NCBI GenBank assembly: GCA_017307065.1
Contig: JAFKGL010000024.1
Span: forward strand, 1-34,253
DNA: 34,253 bases
Direction: 5' to 3'
Origin: Candidatus Paracaedimonas acanthamoebae
GTDB taxonomy: Bacteria; Pseudomonadota; Alphaproteobacteria; Caedimonadales; Caedimonadaceae
The notes beneath the pieces are model-generated. The model searched no databases. It saw only the letters and a program-made list of their open reading frames with translations, and was not told the origin of the DNA. Positions 27,806 to 34,253 of the stretch are shown in pieces; the first letter of the stretch is position 1; every line of letters starts with the position of its first letter. Both the position numbers and the translations under genes were made by a program.

Positions 27806-28148
27806 CGTTATCTCCCTTGTTATGTAGCAAGCCTTAACGAAGGTTGCTGTTTTACTTTTTTTACTGTCTAATTTAATTAAAAAGGAATTTGATTAAAAAG
27901 CGGTAAACGACGATAAAAAAAGTCAAAAAAATATTAAATATTTGAAAATATAGATGTTTTTATTTATTTTCCTTTTAATTAAATAATAATTAATTAATTT
28001 TTCATCAAAATATTGATATAAGAGTTGTTATTATATAAAAGAATGTTTCTGATATTTTTTCTAAAATTATCTATTGGACATGACTTGCATTTTATAAGGG
28101 AACGAGTTAATTTTTCTGCAAGTTTTATGACGATGAAGAGGATATTCA
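27806..28148. promoter_or_regulatory. Divergent intergenic region between the T6SS cluster and bolA
   Basis: About 340 AT-rich bases hold promoters for both directions; I cannot place them confidently. An imperfect hairpin (AGCAA-CCTT / AAGG-TTGCT, 27826-27848) lies about 20 bases before the sheath gene ATG and would fall in its leader RNA, next to the Shine-Dalgarno site at 27811-27816. Confidence 0.4.
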
Positions 28149-28388
28149 ATGCCTATGCGTGCTGAGGACATTATTGATTTAATTAAGCAAGAGATTCCTG
28201 ATGCGAATGTGCAATTAAAATCATTAGTCGCAGATCAAGATCATTATGCTGCAATTGTGACATCTTCTTCATTCGAAGGGAAAACAAAGATACAACAGCA
28301 TCAAATGGTTTATAAGGCGCTTCAAGGTCGAATGGGGGGAGAACTTCATGCTTTGAGCCTAAAAACACAAGTGCCTCATTCTGTATAA
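28149..28388 (+). CDS. bolA: BolA/IbaG-family protein
   Basis: A 79-residue single-domain BolA-family protein. Typical features are MRAEDIIDLIKQEIPDANV at the N-terminus, the loop FEGKTKIQQHQMVYKAL near residues 41-57 with the conserved His-51 ligand region, and LHALSLKTQVP at the C-terminus. BolA proteins bind [2Fe-2S] clusters jointly with CGFS monothiol glutaredoxins and help in Fe-S trafficking. Such a glutaredoxin gene starts 11 bases downstream, which supports the call. GAGGA lies before the ATG. Confidence 0.93.
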   Translation: MPMRAEDIIDLIKQEIPDANVQLKSLVADQDHYAAIVTSSSFEGKTKIQQHQMVYKALQGRMGGELHALSLKTQVPHSV

Positions 28389-28399
28389 AGGAGCAATAA

Positions 28400-28732
28400 A
28401 TGACAGCTATTTTTGAAACCATCCAGGATCACCTTAATACGTACCCCATTGTATTGTATATGAAAGGCACAAAAAGAGCACCTCTTTGTGGTTTTTCAGG
28501 TACCGTTGTCCAGATTTTAAGTCGCTTAGGAGCTGAATTCCATGATGTGAATGTGCTTGAAGATCTAGAAATTCGTCAAGGAATAAAAGACTTTACAAAT
28601 TGGCCAACTATTCCACAACTCTATATTCAAGGCGAATTTATTGGGGGAGCTGATATTGTTCGTGAGATGTATGAATCTGGTGACCTAAAATCGCTTTTAG
28701 AAGAAAAAGGTATTGTGATAGTAAATACTTGA
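28400..28732 (+). CDS. grxD: Monothiol CGFS glutaredoxin (Grx4/GrxD type)
   Basis: A 110-residue class II glutaredoxin. The cluster-ligating motif CGFS is seen within MKGTKRAPLCGFSGTV near residues 22-37, NWPTIPQLYIQGEFIGGADI near residues 68-87 supplies the cis-Pro and glutathione-binding GG-D elements. It carries glutathione-ligated [2Fe-2S] clusters with BolA, whose gene is directly upstream in the same unit. Full length and intact. Confidence 0.95.
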   Translation: MTAIFETIQDHLNTYPIVLYMKGTKRAPLCGFSGTVVQILSRLGAEFHDVNVLEDLEIRQGIKDFTNWPTIPQLYIQGEFIGGADIVREMYESGDLKSLLEEKGIVIVNT

Positions 28733-28747
28733 TTTTTTAATAAAAAA

Positions 28748-28772
28748 GGTCAGAAGATAAAATCTTCTGACC
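28748..28772 (-). terminator. Perfect 11-bp stem-loop with a U-tract on the minus strand
   Basis: GGTCAGAAGAT (28748-28758) and ATCTTCTGACC (28762-28772) are perfect reverse complements around AAA. Six adenines lie on its left flank, so the U-tract exists only for minus-strand transcription; on the plus strand, 16 bases after the grxD stop, no T-run follows. It may stop grxD transcripts inefficiently, or terminate a minus-strand RNA arising in 28773-29100. Confidence 0.6.
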
Positions 28773-28788
28773 AAGTTGACAGGGAGAC

Positions 28789-28819
28789 GTAAAGTTTTAT
28801 TAAACAGGAAAAACTTTAC
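28789..28819. repeat. Second stem-loop after grxD
   Basis: GTAAAGTTTT (28789-28798) and AAAACTTTAC (28810-28819) form a perfect 10-bp inverted repeat with an 11-base loop. A third, imperfect one (GAGTTTAAA...TTTTTAACTC) follows near 28828-28853. No gene is seen in 28733-29121; the rest of the gap is AT-rich and contains the LysR-gene promoter. Confidence 0.5.
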
Positions 28820-29029
28820 AACAATATAGAGTTTAAATTAAAAGTTTTTAACTCAACTCGACCCCTTAAAATTATGAATATCCCTTTGCAAGTTCAAATA
28901 TAATTTAATCATATGTAAAGAGCTCTTCCTATGAAATAAATGCATAGGTAAGATTTAACTTTTTGAAAAGTAAGAATATTTAAAATATAGTTTTTAAAAT
29001 TTATCTTTTTTATTTTTTTATCTCTCAGT

Positions 29030-29058
29030 TTGACTTGTTGAAGAAATAACTTTATAAC
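29030..29058 (+). promoter_or_regulatory. Strong candidate promoter for the LysR gene
   Basis: TTGACT (29030-29035) and TATAAC (29053-29058) at the ideal 17-base spacing, 64 bases before the ATG. This is the best sigma-70-type promoter in the window. Confidence 0.55.
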
Positions 29059-29121
29059 ACCGCCCTAAATTACGATTTGACTGATTCTACATAACAACAA
29101 TTAACTATAGGGTGGAGCATC

Positions 29122-30009
29122 ATGGATTTAGAAAAATTAAGAATATTCTATGTGGTAGCCAAGGCTGGCAGTTTCAGTAAAGCGTCTAAAGTTCTTCATA
29201 TAAGTCAGTCAGCTTTAAGTCGTTCCGTGCAGCTTTTTGAATATCGAGAAAAAGTTTCCCTTTTAAAAAGAACTTCAAAAGGATTGATGTTGACGGAAAA
29301 AGGAGAGAGGCTTTATAATTTTGCTCATCATTTTATTCATGAAGCAGAATGTATTATTAATTGTTTGAAAAATAATGATGCTTATGGAGAATTGAAGATT
29401 GTTACTTCGCCTCATATGGGCGCTTCTTGGTTGATGAGTTATCTTCGAGAGTATCTAGAGCTTCATTCAGAAGTTCGTATTACAATTGTTGGAGTTACAG
29501 AGAAAATAAATACAGTTGAAGCAGATGTTGCCATATGCACTAAAGTCCCACATCAACCGGGTCTTATTCAACATTATCTTAAGTCTTTTCATCTGGGGTT
29601 ATGGGCAAGTCCTTGTTATCTTGAAAAGCATGGGATTCCAAAAACACTAGAATCTCTAAAAGAGCATCAAATGTTGGCTTATGGAGATGATATTTTAAGT
29701 CCGTATGGTCATTTGTCTTGGGCTTTAGAGCTTGGAGCGCCACCTTATCTAATTGATCGACCTTTCCTAAAAATCAATAGTTTAGAAGGATTGATAAATG
29801 CAGCACAAGAAGGACTTGGTATCGCTCAAATCTCGGGAGAACTCCCAAGTATAAAAAATTCTAATCTTGTTAATGTATTGCCTCACTTAAATGTTCCCCT
29901 TATCGATTTATATTATGTTTATAAAGAGAATAAAAGTGATTCAAAGCGCATTACTTCTTTGAGAGATTTTCTTGAGCATAAAATGAGGAAAGAACGAATT
30001 TCTTTATAA
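29122..30009 (+). CDS. LysR-family transcriptional regulator
   Basis: A 295-residue LTTR. The N-terminal winged helix-turn-helix reads DLEKLRIFYVVAKAGSFSKA, then ISQSALSRSVQLFE near residues 28-41, with the wing RTSKGLMLTEKG near residue 52-63. The rest is the two-lobed effector domain (GELKIVTSPHMG near residue 90, EGLGIAQISGELP near residue 233). LTTRs bind T-N11-A sites and often control a divergent neighbour or themselves. Here no divergent gene is present; the nearest upstream gene is grxD on the same strand. The target and effector cannot be read from sequence. A strong promoter and GGTGGAG site precede it. Confidence 0.9.
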   Translation: MDLEKLRIFYVVAKAGSFSKASKVLHISQSALSRSVQLFEYREKVSLLKRTSKGLMLTEKGERLYNFAHHFIHEAECIINCLKNNDAYGELKIVTSPHMGASWLMSYLREYLELHSEVRITIVGVTEKINTVEADVAICTKVPHQPGLIQHYLKSFHLGLWASPCYLEKHGIPKTLESLKEHQMLAYGDDILSPYGHLSWALELGAPPYLIDRPFLKINSLEGLINAAQEGLGIAQISGELPSIKNSNLVNVLPHLNVPLIDLYYVYKENKSDSKRITSLRDFLEHKMRKERISL

Positions 30010-30139
30010 AAAAGATTATTGAAACTACTCCACACGTATTTTTTTAGCTTAAATCTTCTTTAAAAGAGTAAAATAATCACTTTAGTGTAATATTCTTCTT
30101 TTCTCTTACGAAAGTTTTAGGTATGGTGTGGCCAATTCA

Positions 30140-30214
30140 GGGCGATTAGCTCAGCGGGAGAGCGTCTCGTTTACACCGAGAGGGTCGGGGGTTCAAATCC
30201 CTCATCGCCCACCA
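30140..30214 (+). tRNA. tRNA-Val (anticodon UAC)
   Basis: A complete cloverleaf: acceptor GGGCGAT pairs with ATCGCCC, the D-arm is GCTC/GAGC, the anticodon stem TCTCG/CGAGA encloses loop TTTACAC (anticodon TAC, reads GUA valine codons), the T-arm is GGGGG-TTCAAAT-CCCTC, and the discriminator A is followed by encoded CCA. The 3' end borders the decayed mobile-element DNA, and tRNA-Val genes are known integration sites for rickettsial conjugative elements. Confidence 0.97.
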
Positions 30215-30657
30215 TGAATTTCAATGGGTTATCCCGTCTTCCTTCTGCCTTCTTTTTTACTGGGGGAGCATATGGGGAGCAATATTCAAAATATGCTAAG
30301 CTGAATTTATTCAGTTAAAGCAGCCTAACTTTTTGATCCTTGATGATGAATGTTTTTCTGATCTTTACAATTTAACAATCCGCGCATGGCAGTAAGTGGG
30401 GCTTTTCACAAGAACTTTAAGCTCGTATGGATTAAAATTCCCCGTAGCTTGCTACGCAAACTAATAGACTTCTTTCTGGAGAATGATACCCCGACAGCTT
30501 GCGGCGAAGTACTTTCATTTCAATATGAAATTTTATAAATTTCTAGGTAGCAATGATTAAAGAACAGTCAATTGTAAAATTTAGAGGATTATATAGTGAT
30601 TCCTCTCATCTTGAGTGCCAAAACATTCTATAGTGCGGTTTTATATAGCATTTGAAG
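30215..30657. other. Gene-less remnant DNA downstream of tRNA-Val
   Basis: No intact ORF is visible. Two direct copies of GGGGAGCA (30263-30270 and 30274-30281) lie about 50 bases beyond the tRNA, and two related palindromic motifs lie at 30440-30506. The region is where an integrase gene would be expected in an element inserted at the tRNA, but none is recognisable. Confidence 0.5.
30440..30506. repeat. Pair of related palindromic repeat units
   Basis: CCCCGTAGCTTGCTACG (30440-30456) contains a perfect CGTAGC-TT-GCTACG inverted repeat. CCCCGACAGCTTGCGGCG (30489-30506) is a degenerate second version sharing CCCCG, AGCTTGC and the final CG. The spacing and shared core suggest copies of one dispersed palindromic element, perhaps a small non-autonomous repeat or terminator-like unit. 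Confidence 0.5.
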
Positions 30658-30801
30658 TTAAATTAATGCTCTCGAATATGCTTTCTTGGATATAGAGGCA
30701 ATAAAAGTTGCCTCAGGTTCTTCTTTGCTTTTTACCTGTTGAATGGTTAAATTTACCAGCTTAATTTGCTTGTTAAAAGTCTTGAAAGAGATGAAAGGAA
30801 G
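30658..30801 (-). pseudogene. Open minus-strand fragment, possible gene remnant
   Basis: A 47-codon frame open on the minus strand ends in a stop at 30658-30660 and is bounded upstream by an in-frame stop at 30802-30804. The translated end reads SKEEPEATFIASISKKAYSR, which looks protein-like, but there is no start codon with a ribosome site and I recognise no family. It lies just downstream of another broken minus-strand gene, so it may be the remainder of a second gene of the same decayed operon. Confidence 0.25.
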
Positions 30802-30825
30802 TTACTTTTTACAGCTATGCCTCCT

Positions 30826-31006
30826 TCAGTTTAGGCGACGTATCTTTCCAAGCATAAGAGACAAGTCTTGCAATTACTCAGGTGAATATTCTTCCCCTAA
30901 AATTTTATGGAGCCTTCTGTAAAGCATGAGGGCTTCCTTAGTCTCCAGCTCAGCTTCTTTTTTTCAAAACTTCAATTTTTTTCCTGACCAAATTAATATT
31001 ATTCAT
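30826..31006 (-). pseudogene. Broken small gene divergent from traA (TraC/TraD-like position)
   Basis: Starts at an ATG (31006-31004) with an excellent AGGAGAAA site six bases upstream. The product begins MNNINLVRKKIEVLKK and then runs off frame at a seven-adenine tract (30958-30964 on the plus strand). Removing one base restores EAELETKEALMLYRRLHKIL followed by GEEYSPE, then a TAA (30876-30874), then LQDLSLMLGKIRRLN and a final stop. The total is 181 bases, one over a multiple of three, consistent with a single inserted A. In Ti-type transfer regions small traC/traD genes lie divergent from traA, and a rickettsial TraD-like gene accompanies traA; assignment here rests on position and size. 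Confidence 0.45.
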
Positions 31007-31241
31007 ATGTGTTTTCTCCTAAAATCTATGGTGTTCTTTCTTGCCAAAATGGAGATTAAATCTCCCTTTAAAATCCCACTTTTTCCTTTTTAATAGGTAG
31101 ATAAATACATATAATAGAGAGAATAAATATAAAAGTCTTGGAGATAATATTTTTGTGACAAGCGCGCAGATATGTTGCCATAAAATTGCCTTCGAGGCAA
31201 GCCTCCAAGTTTGGATGAATTGAAAGGAATAAAAATACAGA

Positions 31242-31436
31242 ATGGCATTGGCTCATGGCCGCTTAAAAATGATCTCTCGTTCTAATCGGAATACGGTGCG
31301 AGCTTTAGCTTATCGTATAGGCTGCAAAGTCTATGATCATAGGATAGGCGAGTTGATGGTCACGCGGAAGAAAATTCATGAGGTTCAGCATGTGGAATTA
31401 CTGCTTCCTAAAGATGCGCCAGCGTGGGCTTTATAG
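31242..31436 (+). pseudogene. traA: TraA relaxase, N-terminal fragment (ends at amber codon)
   Basis: This 64-codon piece is the start of a MobA/MobL-type relaxase: LKMISRSNRNTVRALAYRIG (Tyr-24 is the candidate nicking tyrosine), GCKVYDHRIGE and HVELLLPKDAPAWAL. A TAG at 31434-31436 stops it exactly where homologues continue after WAL/WA. The same frame reopens immediately (31437 onward: LRNLIAADRQKG, then VQKFSDIVE), so one nonsense codon separates it from the next fragment. AAAGGAA lies 13 bases before the ATG. Confidence 0.8.
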
Positions 31437-32972
31437 TTAAGAAATCTGATAGCAGCAGACCGTCAAAAAGGAGTGCAGAAGTTTTCTGATATTGTGGAGG
31501 GACACGAGAAAAGAAAAGATGCTCAAGTCTATCGAGAATATGAATTTGCTCTCCCTCGTGAATTTGCAGATGAGCAATGCATAAAATTGGCGAATGAATT
31601 TATTCAAGATCAGATGTGTGGGCAAGGCATGACTGTCCTTGCTAACTTCCATCTTGATATTGATGAAGAGACAGGAGAAAGAAAACCCCATTGCCATGCT
31701 TTAATGCTCACAAGAAGGTTTACAGAACCCGGATTATCTTCAAAAAAAGAAATTGACTGGAATCGAAGAAGCTTAGGAGCAGAATTAAGGGAACAGTTTG
31801 TCGCTTACACAAACTTTCATCTTAAGATACATGGTTTTGATGAAAGACTTGATCATAGATCTTATGCTGAAAGAGGAATTGAAATTGAGCCTCAGCCTAA
31901 AAGAGGCACAAACATCAAGGATATGGAATTTAGGATTGGAAATAAACTAAAGGATCTTTTCTCAACAGTAACTTCAGAGAAAGCCAACGCCTTTCAAGAA
32001 ACAAAGCTGAGGAATGTTTGCCGTATTATAAGGAAACCAGAGATTGTTCTTGATATTGTGAGCAAGCATCACTCGACTTTTATGTGGGGGGATGTTGAGA
32101 AAGTTCTCAATCGTTATATTGATGATCAAACCCTTTATAAGCAAATAGAACATAAGCTCAAATCTTCGAAAGAACTCGTATTTCTAAGGTATGACTCTGT
32201 TAAACACAATTATGGTTCTATAGAAGATCTTTCCATCTACACGACCAGATCTATGGTTGAATTTGAAATAAATCTGGTGCAGTTGGCTGAAAGACTGAGT
32301 AAAGCAAAAAACCATGAAGTTTATCGTCATAAAGTGAACGCTGTTATCACTCAGTTTGACCAAAAACTTTCAAAGCATGGTGGTCTCTCTCCTGATCAAA
32401 AGAAAGCACTGCACCATATCACAGCGCCAAGCCAGCTTTCATGCATTGTGGGCTATGCGGGTGCAGGTAAGACCACAGCCCTGGAGGCCGCCAAAGAAAT
32501 CTGGGAATTGGATGGGTATAAGGTTTATGGTCTTGCTCCTACAGGACGAGCGGCGCAAAATTTAGTGCAATCAGGAATATCCTCACAAACCCTTCACAAA
32601 TTCCTTGAATCTCATAAAGAAGGAAGGTGCCAGTATAGGTTTGGCTCTGTCCTTGTGCTTGATGAAGCAGGAATGGTGGACATATCAAGGTTTGATGAAT
32701 TCTTGCAAGCAGTTGATGATTTAAAAATTAAGGCTATCATTGTGGGGGATGGGGCTCAATTGCAGCCTGTTGAGGCAGGACCTGCATTTAGGCTGGTGAC
32801 TGAGAAAATAAGGTCATCCAACCTTGAAAAAGTCGTTCGTCAGCAAGAAGAATGGCAACAAGAAGCCACAAAGCTTTTTGGGACCCTTAAGACAAGAGAA
32901 GCTTTGCAAGCTTATCATCAAAAAGGGTTTGTGCAATTCATTGAAGAAAAAAACCATCAATTGCTGAATTGA
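31437..32972 (+). pseudogene. traA: TraA relaxase/helicase, middle fragment
   Basis: Continues the same frame after the amber codon; a GTG at 31473 could restart translation. Contains the HUH metal-binding motif KPHCHALMLTRR near residue 73 (counting from 31473), DHRSYAERGIEIEPQPKRG near residue 126, then the TraI/RecD-like helicase start: Walker A GYAGAGKTTALEA near residue 327, Walker B VLVLDEAGMVD near residue 395 and VGDGAQLQPVEAG near residue 427. It would nick and unwind element DNA for conjugation. It stops at 32970-32972 after a frame change at A7 (32947-32953), which includes the heptamer A-AAA-AAC in phase. Confidence 0.85.
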
Positions 32973-33985
32973 TCGAGACAAAAAATCACGCGAAAATTGT
33001 TGAAGCCTATAGCCTCTCTCATCGTATGGTAGGGCACATTTATTATTCTATGATTGAGGATATTAAAAAATTCAATCGTGATAAGAGAGATCCTCATTAT
33101 CATCTTCAGAACCATGAAGACTACAGTCTTTATAGAGAATGGCGAGATCTTAAAATGGCTTGTTCTTACTATATGAGGGAGAACCTTGAGGATTGCCGAC
33201 TTTTGATGAAAGCGTTGGGCGTTGATCCTCAGCATTTTGCAAAGCAGTTTGTTGATAAGAACAAAAGCCTCAAAGAGCAAAAAATGGAAGCCGCCATCTT
33301 AATCCACCAATGGCAGTTACCTCAACTCGACCCTTATCAGAGAAAGCATATCTGTGTACTAAGAGAGGAAACTAAGAAAGACCTCATTCAGGAGTGGCAT
33401 TTGTCTTTTAAAGAGAATTCAGAGAAATCCCACCTTATTATGACCTACAGCAAGGCAGATACTGCAAGTCTTAATGAAGAAGCACGGACCTTAATGAAAC
33501 GAGATGGCATTGTTGCTAAAGAAGAGTATCTCTTCACCATCCATAAAGAGGATGAGGATGATTTTGGAGATAAGATTACTACAAAAGAAGATAAATACTT
33601 CGCAAAAGGTGATCGTATTCTCTTTATGAGAAATGATAATGGCCTTGGGGTTAGAAATGGAACTCTTGGGACAATTCTAGAAATTGATCGCCATAAGATT
33701 AAAGCCAAACTTGATAATAATAATGAGGTTTCCTTTGCTCCCAAACTTTATTCTTATTTTGACCTAGGTTGGGCAGCCAATATCCATAAGTCCCAAGGTG
33801 TCACGGTTGATCGAGCTTTTCTTTTAGCCACTCATGAAACCTTCCGTAAACTTTCGTATGTGGGCATGACACGGCACCGAGAGTTTGTAAAGGTCTTTGG
33901 CTCCAAGTTTGATTTTGGCGAAAGGAGATCTTCTTCAAAAGGCTTTCTTCCTCTCAAGAAAAGATCTCAGGCTTGGATTATGTAA
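32969..33985 (+). pseudogene. traA: TraA helicase, C-terminal helicase fragment
   Basis: Continues TraA in the -1 frame: upstream bases in this frame read KKPSIAELIE before ETKNHAKIVEAYSLSHR, joining smoothly at the A7 tract. The fragment holds DKYFAKGDRILFMRND near residue 207-222, motif V GWAANIHKSQGVTVDRAFLL near residue 268-290 and motif VI LSYVGMTRHREFVKVF near residue 295. The nominal ATT/TTG start has no ribosome site, so it is not an independent gene. It ends at a stop at 33983-33985 after another frame change near the A4 tract 33937-33940. Confidence 0.8.
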
Positions 33986-34253
33986 AAGACTATAATAGTA
34001 TCAATCTTCCAAACAGAAATTCTAAACTTCAGGAGATTTTGAACCGCCTTGGTAATGAGCTTGAGGCTATTCGTTTCGTATCTAAACAAGCGTGGCAGAG
34101 TATTACAGAAAGATTTTTAGTTAAGATTCTTGAGCAACAAGAGATTCGTATTGCTCAAGAAAGCATCAGTGAACACATAAGAGCAAAAGAGTTATTAGAG
34201 AATAGAGAAAATACAAATTCTCAGAGTAATCAACAACCAAAACCAGACCAAAC
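33943..34253 (+). pseudogene. traA: TraA C-terminal fragment, open to window end
   Basis: In a third frame the sequence reads LSSQEKISGLDYVKDYNSIN and stays open for over 100 codons to the window edge, ending in a Gln/Asn/Pro-rich tail. It follows the motif VI fragment without a start codon of its own, and SSQEK-SGLDY is what I would expect for the TraA C-terminal region. A single-base deletion or a -1 shift near 33937-33940 separates it from the previous fragment. Confidence 0.6.

Noticed and set aside
29060-29115. CCGCCCTA / TAGGGTGG pairing that could hide the LysR-gene ribosome site
   Set aside because: The predicted transcription start falls within the left arm, so the RNA would lack part of the stem.
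31437-31697. 86-codon minus-strand frame opposite the relaxase
   Set aside because: It is antisense to a frame with clear relaxase motifs and has no ribosome site or recognisable content.
1-34253. CRISPR array, rRNA operon or complete insertion sequence
   Set aside because: No regularly spaced repeats, no rRNA-like stretches, and no transposase frame with terminal inverted repeats were seen.

Overview
The window looks like a chromosomal segment of an AT-rich, probably host-associated alphaproteobacterium. The clues are AddB/AddA repair proteins, AccB/AccC, EtfB/EtfA, XseB-IspA and murJ-trpS arrangements of alphaproteobacterial style, a Rickettsia-like S-adenosylmethionine carrier, a rickettsial-type conjugative relaxase next to tRNA-Val, and a type VI secretion gene cluster. 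A Holosporales/Paracaedibacter-like or Rickettsiales-related lineage is my inference; no taxonomic marker such as 16S rRNA is present.

Layout. (1) 1-3020: edge of a prophage or prophage remnant. It has small ORFs with strong Shine-Dalgarno sites and two tail-type structural genes (480-1001 and 2153-3016), with an antisense SAM-type EamA carrier (1112-2059) between them. (2) 3243-14427, plus strand: two tandem intact murJ lipid II flippase genes and trpS, then acpS-tsaE-addB-addA. (3) 14550-16377: accB-accC, the biotin part of acetyl-CoA carboxylase. (4) 16374-24678, minus strand: xseB-ispA, etfB-etfA, tyrS, a Bax-like glucosaminidase behind an Nfu-type Fe-S scaffold gene, and uvrB. (5) 24760-27805, minus strand: a compact type VI secretion cluster in which TssB and TssC are one 631-residue polypeptide, followed by Hcp and TssE. 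(6) 28149-30009, plus strand: bolA, a monothiol CGFS glutaredoxin and a LysR regulator. (7) 30140-34253: tRNA-Val(UAC) followed by about 1 kb of eroded DNA with palindromic repeats, a broken small gene on the minus strand, and a TraA-type relaxase/helicase gene broken by a nonsense codon and two frame changes. This is the decayed edge of an integrated conjugative element.

The most unusual feature is the fused TssB-TssC sheath protein, followed by an AddA whose nuclease motif has lost a catalytic aspartate while the AddB nuclease motif is intact, the tandem murJ pair, and the SAM carrier nested antisense between phage tail genes. Nothing in the window resembles a CRISPR array or rRNA. All family calls come from reading motifs; no database search was run.
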